From Chitinivibrionales bacterium (GTDB lineage: Bacteria > Fibrobacterota > Chitinivibrionia > Chitinivibrionales > WJKA01): DNA of 54,776 nt. A program made the translations under genes and the position numbers. The stretch is taken from assembly GCA_014728215.1 (NCBI GenBank), contig WJLZ01000114.1, positions 1-54,776 of the forward strand. Reading direction: 5' to 3'. The notes beneath the pieces were generated by a model. That model was not told the DNA's origin. It saw nothing but the letters and a program-made list of their open reading frames with translations, and made no database searches. This document shows, piece by piece, positions 1 to 9,270 of this stretch (within the stretch, counting starts at the first letter, position 1; each line of letters begins with the position of its first letter).

Positions 1-388
1 CAGGCGCCCAACATAGCGCGGCCGCCCTTGCTGGAGGGGGTGCGTCTGAGATCCCGATTGTAATCGGGAACTCAGACCAGGGGGAAACGCTATGCGGTTC
101 CCCCACCAGAGAATCATTCTCAAGAATCTTGATCTCGTCATCAAACGCTTTCCGGCTTTGCCGGCTCAGGGGGAAAAAATCATTGCCGACGCCGAATAAT
201 CGGAGTAGTATTAATACATTGACACCGTATACATATATTATGTAACTTATTTGAAATGGTTTCATGATACTTTTCGGAAAAAAGATTGAGAATCCCGCCG
301 GAAAGCGGCATAAAACCAGTCCGGATATCGGCAAATCCGGTATTATTGCTGGATGCCGGAGCACTCTTTCAAGAACCAGGAGATTTCT
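1..388. other. Hairpin-rich non-coding leader of the window
   Basis: No convincing gene lies before the first CDS. The first ~200 bases are rich in inverted repeats (listed separately). A 35-codon open frame (92-199) begins inside the second hairpin and is probably not a gene, because it has no ribosome-binding site. A TTGACA hexamer at 219-224 sits in AT-rich sequence that could hold a promoter for the following gene, but no good -10 box lies at 16-18 bases. Confidence 0.6.
44..104. repeat. Two adjacent perfect or near-perfect hairpins (REP-like)
   Basis: Hairpin 1 spans 44-77: GTCTGAG pairs with CTCAGAC and TCCCGAT with ATCGGGA, with one A-A mismatch and a tiny loop. Hairpin 2 spans 80-104: GGGGGAA pairs with TTCCCCC and inner CGC pairs with GCG. 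Further small dyads follow at about 110-165. Neither hairpin has a T-run, so they do not look like intrinsic terminators. They resemble repetitive extragenic palindromes. Copy number elsewhere cannot be judged from this window. Confidence 0.6.
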
Positions 389-2059
389 ATGAGCCCGGTA
401 TGGCTGAAAAAAGCAGTACTCTCCCTCGGAGGTAAACCCGAATTAAAGAAAATTATTGAATCGAGCAAAAACGTTCGTATCGCCCAGGAAACGATCTTCA
501 AAGAAATCATCAAACAGGGAAAAAACACCCGATTTGGCCGGGACCACGGGTTTTCATCACTACGAACAATCGATGATTACCGAAAAGCCGTCCCATTCCG
601 TTCGTACAACGGACTCGCGCCTTATATCGACCGCATGCAGCAGGGTGAAAACGACGTCCTCTTTCCCGGGAAACCCATCCTTTACAACACAACGAGCGGC
701 ACGACCGACAAACCCAAGCTCATACCGGTAAGTAAGTATGAATTCGACAGAGTACTCAAAAGTCTCTCCCGGGCGTGGCTGTACAAGTGTATTCATGACA
801 ATCCGTCAATCTGGAACGGCGCCAATCTTTCACTGGTCGGCTCGCCGGTTGAAGGTACTGTTGCGGACGGCGCCCCCTGCGGTTCGATTTCAGGTTTGAC
901 CTACAAAAACATCCCGGGCATTCTTAAAAGTCTCTATTCGGTCCCCTATCCGATCATGACTATCGAAGATTACATGAAAAAATATTACGGCCTTCTCCGC
1001 TTTGCGCTCGCTAAAAATATCACCTACATTATCTCGGCGAATCCGTCGTCCCTTCTCAAAATCCACCAGGTGGTAATGGATAACTATACCGACCTGGTAA
1101 AAGATATTCGTGACGGGACCCTTCGAGATGATGTTGTGGAAAGTATCGGTCCTGATGACAGAGAAGAAGCATTGCTCGGTCTTGCTCCCATGCCTGCGCG
1201 CGCGGCAGAACTGGAACAAATTCTGAAAGAACACGGAGACAACCTCCGGCCTGGGCACTACTGGCCCAACCTCGCATGCGTCAACACCTGGACGCAGGGG
1301 AATTGTTCGCTTGTTATCCCCAAACTCGACGGTTATTACCCCGAATCAACGGTCATACGGGAATTCGGTTATTTTGCCAGTGAAGCCCGCGCCGTTACGC
1401 TCGAAAACGACTGGGAATCATCACTCCTTCCCTGCGCAGCCTACCATTTCGAATTCATTCCCGAGGATGAGCGTGACACATTGCATCCCTCCGTTCTCAA
1501 TGCATGGGAAGTCGAGAAAGGAAAACGTTATTTCATTACATTCAGCACCCTGAGCGGGCTCTACCGGTATGATATTAACGATGTTGTTGAAATCACCGGT
1601 TTTTACAACCAGGCGCCACTGTTTAAATTTATGTACAAAGGACAGGGAATCACCAGTTTAACGGGAGAAAAACTTTCTGAAGAACAGATCATTATGGCAA
1701 CGAAACGGGTTTCAAAAGACCTTGCAATGCCGGTCGAATTTTTCACCATGATCTGTGATGAAAACAGAATGATTTACACGCTCTATGCCGAATTTGCCGC
1801 CTCCCCTACTCCGGAAAACAAAAACAGGTTCATAGGCGCCGTCGACCGGGTTCTTACCGAAATCAACCCCGAGTGGAAAACAAAACGTGGCTCCGAACGA
1901 TTATCACTGCCGGAACTCAACGTGCTTCCAAAAAACTCGTATGATCTGCTGAAAGAGAAACTCCGGGTAAAAAATATGGTTCGGGAAAGTCAGTATAAAG
2001 TCAGCTACCTGCGGCGTGAACCGCTCTTTGCGTCCCTGTTTCAGGAAATGGCGTCCTGA
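389..2059 (+). CDS. GH3-family acyl-adenylating protein
   Basis: This is a 556-residue member of the GH3 superfamily (PF03321), ATP-dependent enzymes that adenylate a carboxylate and pass it to an amine or other acceptor. The ATP-binding loop TSGTTDKPKLIP lies near residue 105, the YRYDINDVVEI segment near 395 matches the family's YRxxD region, and GEKLSEEQ follows near 430. The frame is open from an ATG at 353, but AGGAG lies just upstream of the ATG at 389 and none precedes 353, so 389 is preferred. Plant GH3 enzymes conjugate auxin or jasmonate. Bacterial members are mostly uncharacterised, so the substrate is unknown. It stands 141 bases before a lipid/sugar-transfer operon, which hints at envelope or secondary-metabolite chemistry. 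Confidence 0.85.
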   Translation: MSPVWLKKAVLSLGGKPELKKIIESSKNVRIAQETIFKEIIKQGKNTRFGRDHGFSSLRTIDDYRKAVPFRSYNGLAPYIDRMQQGENDVLFPGKPILYNTTSGTTDKPKLIPVSKYEFDRVLKSLSRAWLYKCIHDNPSIWNGANLSLVGSPVEGTVADGAPCGSISGLTYKNIPGILKSLYSVPYPIMTIEDYMKKYYGLLRFALAKNITYIISANPSSLLKIHQVVMDNYTDLVKDIRDGTLRDDVVESIGPDDREEALLGLAPMPARAAELEQILKEHGDNLRPGHYWPNLACVNTWTQGNCSLVIPKLDGYYPESTVIREFGYFASEARAVTLENDWESSLLPCAAYHFEFIPEDERDTLHPSVLNAWEVEKGKRYFITFSTLSGLYRYDINDVVEITGFYNQAPLFKFMYKGQGITSLTGEKLSEEQIIMATKRVSKDLAMPVEFFTMICDENRMIYTLYAEFAASPTPENKNRFIGAVDRVLTEINPEWKTKRGSERLSLPELNVLPKNSYDLLKEKLRVKNMVRESQYKVSYLRREPLFASLFQEMAS

Positions 2060-2073
2060 GCGTGGATTTCGGA

Positions 2074-2100
2074 CGGTGGCTTCGAGAGCCGCAGCCACCG
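2074..2100. repeat. Inverted repeat between GH3 gene and acyltransferase
   Basis: CGGTGGCT (2074-2081) pairs with AGCCACCG (2093-2100) across an 11-base loop, right after the GH3 stop codon. No T-run follows on the plus strand, so it is at best a weak terminator or an mRNA 3' end stabiliser. Confidence 0.4.
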
Positions 2101-2200
2101 GACGAATAAATCAGCCACCAGAGAGACTGAAATGGGGCAATTTCGGGATGATAAAATAAATATTTTCCGTTCAGGCCTGAATAAACGTTATTTTCAATAG

Positions 2201-2821
2201 ATGCAAAATTCTTTATCAACAGAGCTTGTCGGTTTTTTCTCCTGGGCACTTTTTTCGTTACTGGGAAAAACCTGGCGATATTCTTTTTCGGGAAACCGTG
2301 ATACCAATCCGCTCTTTTCGACGGTTCAGAGAACTGTTTACTGTTTCTGGCATGCCAACATTCTCTTTTTTGCCTATGGATTTCGTAATTGCGATATGAC
2401 GACCGTCGTTTCTGCGAGCAGGGATGGCGATATGGCTACAGCCCTTGCCCACCGGTGGGGCCAGCATACGATCCGGGGTTCATCGAGCCGGAAAGGAATT
2501 GCAGCACTCAGGCAATGCGTACGCCTGCTGAACAAAAATAAGAATATTGTCCTTGTTCCCGACGGCCCCAAAGGTCCTCCGGAAATAGTTAAACCCGGCA
2601 TCGCTCATATTGCATTGATGGCCCGGGCTCCCGTGGTTCCGCTTACGGCGGTCGTGCACTCGGCATGGCGGTTGAATTCGTGGGACAGATTCGTTATTCC
2701 CAAACCTTTTTCCCGGATTGACATCACATTCCATGATCCGATTTTTTTTTCCGAAAGTGATACCACCGAAAATAGCGGCGACCGAATATCTCACCTTATC
2801 CAGGAAACCTTGTCACGATGA
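2201..2821 (+). CDS. DUF374-type lysophospholipid acyltransferase family protein
   Basis: This 206-residue protein matches the DUF374 (PF04028) branch of the lysophospholipid acyltransferase family. Landmarks are CFWHAN near residue 50, SRDGDMATA with IRGSSSRKG near 70-95, and VPDGPKGPPEIVKPG near 120, which are the conserved blocks of this family. Members are membrane-associated acyltransferases found mainly in Gram-negative bacteria, often near lipid A or glycolipid genes. Its stop overlaps the next gene's start (ATGA), so it is translated as part of an operon with the glycosyltransferase that follows. The Shine-Dalgarno sequence before the ATG is weak. The acyl acceptor cannot be told from sequence. 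Confidence 0.85.
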   Translation: MQNSLSTELVGFFSWALFSLLGKTWRYSFSGNRDTNPLFSTVQRTVYCFWHANILFFAYGFRNCDMTTVVSASRDGDMATALAHRWGQHTIRGSSSRKGIAALRQCVRLLNKNKNIVLVPDGPKGPPEIVKPGIAHIALMARAPVVPLTAVVHSAWRLNSWDRFVIPKPFSRIDITFHDPIFFSESDTTENSGDRISHLIQETLSR

Positions 2822-3561
2822 ACTCCTCGCCTGATACCTGGCCCGGGGATATTGCACTCTGTATTCCGGCCTACAATGCCGCCGACTCTCTGAAAATTTT
2901 TCTCCCGAAACTTATGGAGCGGGCACCTGCCGGTCAAATCCTTGTTGTCGACGACGGTTCATCCGATACTACTCAGAGGGTCTGCCGATCGCTCGGAATC
3001 CAATATATATCCCATCCTTCAAATAAGGGAAAAGGCTGTGCTCTTGCAACCGGTTTTGCAGCATTAATCGAAAGGAAGAATAAATGGATTATAACCATGG
3101 ATGCCGACGGACAGCATGCGGTTGAAGATCTTCCAAAATTTCTGGAGGCTATAGTGCGTAATTCATCGGCGGGAATAATCATCGGATCGCGGAGCCGAAA
3201 GCCGGGCGTCATGCCGATCGAGCGTATACTCTCAAATTCCCTGACCTCGGGAATTATCAATATGCTCTGCGGGACAAAAGTTGAAGATAGTCAGTGTGGC
3301 TACCGCGCCTATGCGTCATTCTTTCTAAAAAGTATAAAAATCGAATGCCCCCGCTTTGAGATGGAGACCGAAGTTATTTTAAAGGCATGCCACAACAAGG
3401 TTCCAATCGGCAACGTGAATGTGCAGACATTATATTTTCAAACACAGAGCCATATCTCCCACCTGAAAGATACCCTCAGGTGGATTAAAGCTGTAACGGG
3501 TATCTGGCTGACACTACGAATCTGGATAGCAATGAAAAAAGACAGCAAACATCATGCATGA
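2818..3561 (+). CDS. Family 2 glycosyltransferase (polyprenyl-phosphate sugar transferase type)
   Basis: This 247-residue GT-A fold enzyme has IPAYNAADSL near residue 17, the nucleotide-binding VVDDGSSDTT near 43, the DxD-type metal motif MDADGQHAVEDL near 92 and GSRSRKPG near 122. The layout is that of DPM1/DPG-synthase-like GT2 enzymes, which transfer a sugar from a nucleotide donor to a lipid phosphate. No transmembrane tail is visible, so it would be a peripheral cytoplasmic enzyme. It overlaps the acyltransferase upstream by 4 bases and the methyltransferase downstream by 8 bases. The pairing with a DUF374 acyltransferase suggests glycolipid assembly (inference). Confidence 0.88.
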   Translation: MNSSPDTWPGDIALCIPAYNAADSLKIFLPKLMERAPAGQILVVDDGSSDTTQRVCRSLGIQYISHPSNKGKGCALATGFAALIERKNKWIITMDADGQHAVEDLPKFLEAIVRNSSAGIIIGSRSRKPGVMPIERILSNSLTSGIINMLCGTKVEDSQCGYRAYASFFLKSIKIECPRFEMETEVILKACHNKVPIGNVNVQTLYFQTQSHISHLKDTLRWIKAVTGIWLTLRIWIAMKKDSKHHA

Positions 3562-4204
3562 CCTGAAACCGCAGATCGCCTGCGAACGACTCATTAAAAT
3601 TTTACGATCAAAAGGAATTACTGATGAACGGGTACTGAGTGCTTTCCGCAAAGTTCCCCGCCACCTTTTTGTCGACCCGGCACTGAGAGGGCAGGCATAC
3701 GACAACAATGCACTTCCTATTGGTCAGGGACAAACCATATCGCAACCCTTTGTTGTTGCCCTGATGACCCAGCTTCTGGAACTTGGACAGGATGACAAAA
3801 TTCTTGAAATAGGGACAGGATCAGGATTCCAGAGCGCTATACTTGCCCAGTTCACCCGTCGAATTTATACCATAGAACGCCACCGGGATCTTGGCGAAAC
3901 CACCCGCAAACGCCTGCGTGAAATGGGATATCAGAATGTCGTTTTCCGGATCGGTGATGGGACCCGGGGGTGGGTTCAGCATGGCCCGTACGATCGTATC
4001 ATTGTAACGGCGGGAGCACCGGCGGTACCGGAGACATTGGCTCAACAGCTTGCTGTAGGAGGCAGAATGGTAATCCCCACCGGCCAGAGAGAATCACAGC
4101 GTCTTGAGGTGTATATCAGAACCGAAGAAGGTATCGTGCACCATGATTCCGTTGCATCGGTGGTGTTCGTTCCCCTTGTCGGCCAACAGGGGTGGGAGCA
4201 GTAG
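3554..4204 (+). CDS. pcm: Protein-L-isoaspartate O-methyltransferase
   Basis: This 216-residue protein has the normal length for the family. It carries the SAM-binding motif LEIGTGSGFQSAILAQ near residue 77 and the post-motif block APAVPETLAQQLAVGGRMVIPTG near 157. The N-terminal stretch with VPRHLFVDPALRGQAYDNNALPIG is typical of PCMT. It methylates isoaspartyl residues formed by protein ageing, starting their repair, and is cytosolic. It overlaps the glycosyltransferase gene by 8 bases and is followed one base later by the DUF368 gene, so it appears to be carried in the operon as a housekeeping passenger. Confidence 0.95.
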   Translation: MHDLKPQIACERLIKILRSKGITDERVLSAFRKVPRHLFVDPALRGQAYDNNALPIGQGQTISQPFVVALMTQLLELGQDDKILEIGTGSGFQSAILAQFTRRIYTIERHRDLGETTRKRLREMGYQNVVFRIGDGTRGWVQHGPYDRIIVTAGAPAVPETLAQQLAVGGRMVIPTGQRESQRLEVYIRTEEGIVHHDSVASVVFVPLVGQQGWEQ

Positions 4205-4205
4205 G

Positions 4206-5279
4206 ATGAACATTCTGGCACATATACGTGATCTCGCCACCGGCGTCATGATCGGAGTGGCCAATATCATTCCAGGGGTATCCGGTGGTACTTTTCTGCT
4301 TGTTTTTGGTATCTACGGGCGGGTAATGGCGTCGCTCGATACGCTTCATAAAGGAATTATTAAAGAACTGAAAGAGATAGCCGCCGCAATTCCGGGCGCA
4401 GTGGTAAAAGCGGAAAATCGTTCCAAAATTATTGCCTGGCTTGCAGCGCATGATTTTTTGTTTCTGGGCCGTCTTCTGATTGGCGCGGCAGTGGCTATTG
4501 TTATACTGTCCGGGGTTATGAAATACCTTCTGTCCAATCAGTTCGAACCGACTCATGCATTTTTCTTCGGCCTTATCCTGGTATCGATTATCATACCCTT
4601 TCGGCTGCTCAAGAAATGGAAAGCCTTTCATATTCTGCCGCTTGTTGCAGGCCTTGCACTTACTGTCTATGTAACGACCGCTGTAGATCCTGCAGCCAAG
4701 GCACAGGCCAAATCCGAGTACTATGCCGAACAGTTGGCCGCAGATGCCGGTTCTTCGGGTCCCATCCGTACTTACGCTGCTATCGATTATGCGGGCGCCG
4801 CCCTATCGGGTGCCTTATCTGTTTCGGCCATGGCCCTGCCGGGTATAAGCGGATCCCTGGTGCTCATACTGCTTGGACAGTACTATACCGTTCTTTCCGC
4901 CATTTCCGAACTGAAAAATTTTTCCTTCGAGGCTGCGGTATTTCTGGGCATATTCAGTATCGGCATGCTCCTGGGTATTCTTCTTTTTGCCAAACTGATT
5001 ACCTGGGTCCTTGCCCGCTGGTATGACGCCACCATGGCTTTCCTCATAGGCCTCATGGGCGGATCCCTCTGGGCGCTATGGCCCTTTCGGGAAATGGCTA
5101 TTCTGGATCTCTATGTCAAATCCGACGGAGCGGTTGCCCTTGTTAATGATATGGTGATTTACACCAACCAGAACATCCTCCCCTCCCCCGACAGACTCGC
5201 CTTTCCGGTGGTAATGTTTCTTCTCGGCTGCGGAGTCATGAGTTTATTCGCATTTCGTAACGACGTCCCCGCCGAATAA
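4206..5279 (+). CDS. DUF368 integral membrane protein
   Basis: This 357-residue polytopic membrane protein belongs to the DUF368 family (PF04018). The hallmark is the N-terminal GVANIIPGVSGGTFLLVFGIY, and a second related block, MALPGISGSLVLILLGQYY, lies near residue 215, giving the internal duplication typical of the family. DUF368/PopT-type proteins have been linked to recycling of the undecaprenyl-phosphate carrier lipid in other bacteria. That role would suit an operon holding a GT2 enzyme and an acyltransferase, but is inferred here. The frame opens earlier, but ATG 4206, one base after the pcm stop, puts the family's N-terminus in the right place. Confidence 0.88.
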   Translation: MNILAHIRDLATGVMIGVANIIPGVSGGTFLLVFGIYGRVMASLDTLHKGIIKELKEIAAAIPGAVVKAENRSKIIAWLAAHDFLFLGRLLIGAAVAIVILSGVMKYLLSNQFEPTHAFFFGLILVSIIIPFRLLKKWKAFHILPLVAGLALTVYVTTAVDPAAKAQAKSEYYAEQLAADAGSSGPIRTYAAIDYAGAALSGALSVSAMALPGISGSLVLILLGQYYTVLSAISELKNFSFEAAVFLGIFSIGMLLGILLFAKLITWVLARWYDATMAFLIGLMGGSLWALWPFREMAILDLYVKSDGAVALVNDMVIYTNQNILPSPDRLAFPVVMFLLGCGVMSLFAFRNDVPAE

Positions 5280-5339
5280 AGATGGAAGGTTAAAATGGTT
5301 CTCTTTATATTAATTTGATTTCTTTGTATAGAAGGTTTC

Positions 5340-5369
5340 TTGAAAAGACTTCCTCAACCTATGTATTTT
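5340..5369 (+). promoter_or_regulatory. Possible sigma-70 promoter for nifJ
   Basis: TTGAAA (5340-5345) and TATTTT (5364-5369) are 18 bases apart, about 55 bases before the nifJ start. The -10 box is poor, so this is only a candidate. nifJ has its own leader of 143 bases, which supports independent transcription. Confidence 0.3.
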
Positions 5370-5422
5370 GGTACGTTTAACTCTTACGACTATCTACCAT
5401 ATTCCACTTACAGGAGTTTCTA

Positions 5423-8400
5423 ATGGCTAAAAGAAAAATGGTTCCTCATGACGGGAACTCGGCATGTGCCCATGTGGCTCATGCGGTTAATGAAGTAATT
5501 GCGATTTATCCAATTACTCCTTCATCACCTTTAGGAGAAATTTCCGATGAAAAATCATCACGGGATCAAACGAACATCTGGGGAACAGTCCCGGTTGTTT
5601 CGCAGCTTCAGTCTGAAGCGGGTGCTTCAGCTGCAGTCCACGGTTCGCTCTGTTCCGGAGCGCTGACAACCACGTTTACTGCGTCACAGGGTTTGCTGCT
5701 CATGATTCCCAATATGTATAAGATTGCCGGCGAACTACTTCCTACGGCATTCCATGTAACCTCCCGCTCGATTGCATGTCAGGCGCTTTCGATTTTTGGC
5801 GACCACAGCGATGTTATGGCGGTCCGTCAGACAGGATTCGGCCTGCTTTCATCGGCGAGTGTGCAGGAAGCTATGGATTTTGCCCTGATCGTTCAGGCAG
5901 CTACGCTGGAATCGAGAATCCCCTTTATCCATTTCTATGAGGGATTCCGGGTTTCTCACGAAATCCAGAAAATCGAAGAATTAACCTATGATGATATGAA
6001 AGAAATGATCGATGAGGATCTGATCAAAGCCCATCGAGCACGGGCAATGACTCCCGACCATCCGACCCTCCGCGGAACATCACAAAACCCCGATGTCTAT
6101 TTTCAGGGAAGAGAAACAGTCAATAAATATTACGATGCCTGCCCGGAAATTGTCCAGAAAGCAATGGACAGATTTGCCAAAATAGCCGGCCGCCAGTATA
6201 ACCTGTTCGATTATGTGGGTGCCCCCGACGCCGAACGGATTATCATTATGATGGGATGCGGCAGTGAAGCTGCACATGAAACAGTCGACTATCTCAATAA
6301 TCACGGTGAAAAAGTCGGCCTGGTCAAAGTTCGACTCTACCGCCCATGGGACACCAAGGCTTTTATCAATGCACTTCCATCAACGGTAAAAAGCATTGCC
6401 GTTCTCGACAGAACAAAAGAGCCGGGTTCACTTGGAGAACCGCTTTACGAAGATATTCGCACATCGATCGGCGAAGCCATGAGTGACGGTCTCGCTCAGT
6501 TCAAAGACTATCCCACAATTGTCGGCGGACGATACGGACTTGGTTCCGCAGAATTTACGCCGGCCATGGTTAAAGGCGTTTTTGATGAACTTTCTGAGAA
6601 GAAACCCATGAATCATTTCATGGTGGGCATTAATGACGATGTTACCGGACATTCGATCAAATACGATCCTACATTCAGCGTTGAAGACGATCAGACATTC
6701 AGGGCTCTTTTTTATGGTCTGGGTTCCGATGGTACCGTTGGCGCCAATAAAAACTCGATTAAAATTATCGGGAAAAAAACCGACAACTATGCACAGGGCT
6801 ACTTTGTCTACGATTCGAAAAAAGCCGGTGCAATTACCGTCTCTCACCTCCGGTTCGGTCCCAACAAGATTCGCCGCCCATACCTTATCTCAAAGGCCAA
6901 TTTCCTTGCCTGTCACAACTTCTCATTTCTCGAAAAGTATGACATGCTCCAGAATCTCGAAGACGGCGGTACATTCCTGCTGACTTCCCAATACGACAAA
7001 AACACGGTATGGGATCATATCCCCGGAAGAGTCCAGAAACAGATTATCGACAAGAAACTCAATTTGTTCATTATCAACGCTGTCGACATCGCCTCCAGTC
7101 TGGGTCTCGGTGCGCGGATTAACGTGGTCATGCAGACCGCGTTTTTCAGGATTTCCAATGTTATGGATCAGATCGCCGCAGTCAACGCCATTAAGGAGGC
7201 TATCCAGAATACCTACGGCAAAAAAGGCGAAAAAGTGGTCAGTATGAACAACAATGCTGTGGATAAGGCGCTCGAAAATATCGAAAAAGTCGAATATTCC
7301 GGCGAAGTTACCAATCCAATCGAAGAGATCAAGCCGGTGCCCGACAATGCCCCCGATTTCGTGAAACAGGTTACTGCAAAGATGCTCAAACAAGAAGGCC
7401 ATACCGTCAAAATCAGTGAAATGCCTGCCGATGGCGTCTGGCCTGTGGGAACCACGAAATATGAAAAACGGAACATTGCAGTGCAGATTCCGGTGTGGAA
7501 TCCCGATGTCTGCATTCAGTGCCACCGCTGTTCCCTCATCTGTCCTCATGGAACCATTCGCCCCAAAGCGTACGATCCCAAATACCTTGAAAATGCACCC
7601 ACCGATTTTAAATCAGCCGATGCAAAGGGTAAAGATCTCAAGGGTATGAAATACACACTGCAGGTTGCTCCTGAAGACTGCACCGGCTGCGGTGTGTGTG
7701 TCGAAAACTGTCCCATGACCGGTAAGGGCGACGCCATTGTTATGGAAACCCAAACACCGATTCGGGACAGGGAAGCCAAAAACTGGGATTACTGGCTCAC
7801 GATACCCGAGACCGATCCAGGTCTCTATAAGATTGACTCGGTTAAAGGAAGTCAGTTTGTCAAACCGCTCTTTGAATTCAGTGGTGCATGTGCAGGATGT
7901 GGTGAAACCGCCTATGTAAAACTGGCCACCCAGATGTTCGGTGAACGCTCGATAATCGCCAACGCGACAGGGTGCTCATCGATTTACGGTGGTAATCTTC
8001 CGACCACTCCCTACTGCACCCGTGACGACGGCAGAGGTCCGGCATGGAACAACTCGCTGTTCGAAGATCCGGCGGAATTGGCATTCGGCATGCGTCTGTG
8101 TGTCGATAAATTTAATGATATCGCTATTCGTCTGGCAAACCAGTTGGTGAAAGACGGTAACTGCAGTGCGGAAACCAAGAACCTGCTCGGCGAAATACTG
8201 AATGCCGAACAGTTGACCCGTGAACAGATTCAGGAACAGCTCAAGCGTATTGATGCTGTCCGTCCTGAACTGGAAAAATCATCCGACCCGGTCTGTAAAG
8301 ACCTGGCGACTGTTGTTGACTACCTGGCCAAAAAATCGGTCTGGGCATTCGGTGGTGACGGTTGGGCTTATGATATCGGTTACGGTGGCGTCGATCACGT

Positions 8401-8980
8401 GCTTGCAAGCGGTAAAGATGTCAATATCTTTGTGATGGACACTGAGGTATACTCAAATACCGGCGGACAGTCATCGAAAGCTACCCCAATGGGCGCAGTC
8501 GCCAGATTCGCCGCCAGCGGAAAACCGACATTCAAAAAGGATCTCGGCATGATGGCCATGACCTATGGGTATGTCTATGTTGCCCGGATTGCCATGGGCG
8601 CCAATCAGAATCAGGCGGTTAAGGCGTTGATGGAGGCCGGTTCATACGACGGTCCATCGTTGATACTCTGTTATGCCCAGTGTATCAACCACGGGATCAG
8701 CATGCTCAAGGGCTACCAGGCACAAAAAGATGCAGTAGCTTCAGGACACTGGCCGCTCTATCGTTACAATCCTTCACTGGCCGAAGAGGGCAAAAATCCG
8801 CTCCAGCTCGATTGTAAGGATCCGACATTGCCGCTGTCCGAGTATGCGCTCAAGGAAAACCGGTACAAGGTGCTCCAGAGAACTAAGCCGGAAGCATCCA
8901 AACAACTCCTTGCCAAAGCCCAGAAAATGGTTGAGGCAAAGTTCAAGATGCTCAAAAGCCTGGCATCGATGGACATCTAA
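5423..8980 (+). CDS. nifJ: Pyruvate:ferredoxin (flavodoxin) oxidoreductase, single-chain
   Basis: The 1185-residue protein oxidises pyruvate with CoA to acetyl-CoA and CO2 and passes electrons to ferredoxin or flavodoxin, the central oxygen-sensitive step of anaerobic fermentation. Its length matches fused NifJ enzymes. Domain order is as expected: N-terminal pyrimidine/TPP-binding region with IAIYPITPSSPLGE, CoA-binding middle, ferredoxin domain with two 4Fe-4S motifs (CIQCHRCSLICP near 696; CTGCGVCVENCP near 753), CAGCGE near 822 that supplies ligands of the third cluster, and the TPP/Mg motif GDGWAYDIGYGG near 976 with NTGGQSS near 1011. AGGAG precedes the ATG by a proper spacing. A strong terminator follows, so it is monocistronic. 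Confidence 0.97.
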   Translation: MAKRKMVPHDGNSACAHVAHAVNEVIAIYPITPSSPLGEISDEKSSRDQTNIWGTVPVVSQLQSEAGASAAVHGSLCSGALTTTFTASQGLLLMIPNMYKIAGELLPTAFHVTSRSIACQALSIFGDHSDVMAVRQTGFGLLSSASVQEAMDFALIVQAATLESRIPFIHFYEGFRVSHEIQKIEELTYDDMKEMIDEDLIKAHRARAMTPDHPTLRGTSQNPDVYFQGRETVNKYYDACPEIVQKAMDRFAKIAGRQYNLFDYVGAPDAERIIIMMGCGSEAAHETVDYLNNHGEKVGLVKVRLYRPWDTKAFINALPSTVKSIAVLDRTKEPGSLGEPLYEDIRTSIGEAMSDGLAQFKDYPTIVGGRYGLGSAEFTPAMVKGVFDELSEKKPMNHFMVGINDDVTGHSIKYDPTFSVEDDQTFRALFYGLGSDGTVGANKNSIKIIGKKTDNYAQGYFVYDSKKAGAITVSHLRFGPNKIRRPYLISKANFLACHNFSFLEKYDMLQNLEDGGTFLLTSQYDKNTVWDHIPGRVQKQIIDKKLNLFIINAVDIASSLGLGARINVVMQTAFFRISNVMDQIAAVNAIKEAIQNTYGKKGEKVVSMNNNAVDKALENIEKVEYSGEVTNPIEEIKPVPDNAPDFVKQVTAKMLKQEGHTVKISEMPADGVWPVGTTKYEKRNIAVQIPVWNPDVCIQCHRCSLICPHGTIRPKAYDPKYLENAPTDFKSADAKGKDLKGMKYTLQVAPEDCTGCGVCVENCPMTGKGDAIVMETQTPIRDREAKNWDYWLTIPETDPGLYKIDSVKGSQFVKPLFEFSGACAGCGETAYVKLATQMFGERSIIANATGCSSIYGGNLPTTPYCTRDDGRGPAWNNSLFEDPAELAFGMRLCVDKFNDIAIRLANQLVKDGNCSAETKNLLGEILNAEQLTREQIQEQLKRIDAVRPELEKSSDPVCKDLATVVDYLAKKSVWAFGGDGWAYDIGYGGVDHVLASGKDVNIFVMDTEVYSNTGGQSSKATPMGAVARFAASGKPTFKKDLGMMAMTYGYVYVARIAMGANQNQAVKALMEAGSYDGPSLILCYAQCINHGISMLKGYQAQKDAVASGHWPLYRYNPSLAEEGKNPLQLDCKDPTLPLSEYALKENRYKVLQRTKPEASKQLLAKAQKMVEAKFKMLKSLASMDI

Positions 8981-9009
8981 CCGATACCGGACAAATTTGA
9001 TTATATTAT

Positions 9010-9045
9010 GGTCGGCCCCTGAACTCTCAGGGTCCGACCTTTTTA
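9010..9045 (+). terminator. Rho-independent terminator after nifJ
   Basis: GGTCGG (9010-9015) and CCCTGA (9017-9022) pair with TCAGGG (9027-9032) and CCGACC (9034-9039) around an ACTC loop, followed by a run of five or six T. It lies 30 bases after the nifJ stop. Confidence 0.93.
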
Positions 9046-9270
9046 TATAAGGTATTAGAACCCAATCGCTTAACCAGGCACTGCAACACTCCCCCCGTAA
9101 ACCGTCAAGACTTGCCAAAATAATTAAACAGAAACATTTTTATATACCTGAATTCTCAATGTTTTGTTGAAAGGCGAAAGAAACCGCTCATTATTTAATC
9201 GCTTTAATAACCATCCTGATTCACTACCATTTCATTATCAATCTTTTTCGGCACACATAGGGAGGAACCG

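Noticed and set aside
92..199. 35-codon open frame beginning inside the second hairpin
   Set aside because: No ribosome-binding site, start codon lies in a hairpin loop, and no recognisable protein.
6080..7549. Long antisense open frames inside nifJ (for example 208 codons at 6923-7549)
   Set aside because: They are shadows of a strongly conserved gene in a codon-biased sequence and encode nothing recognisable.
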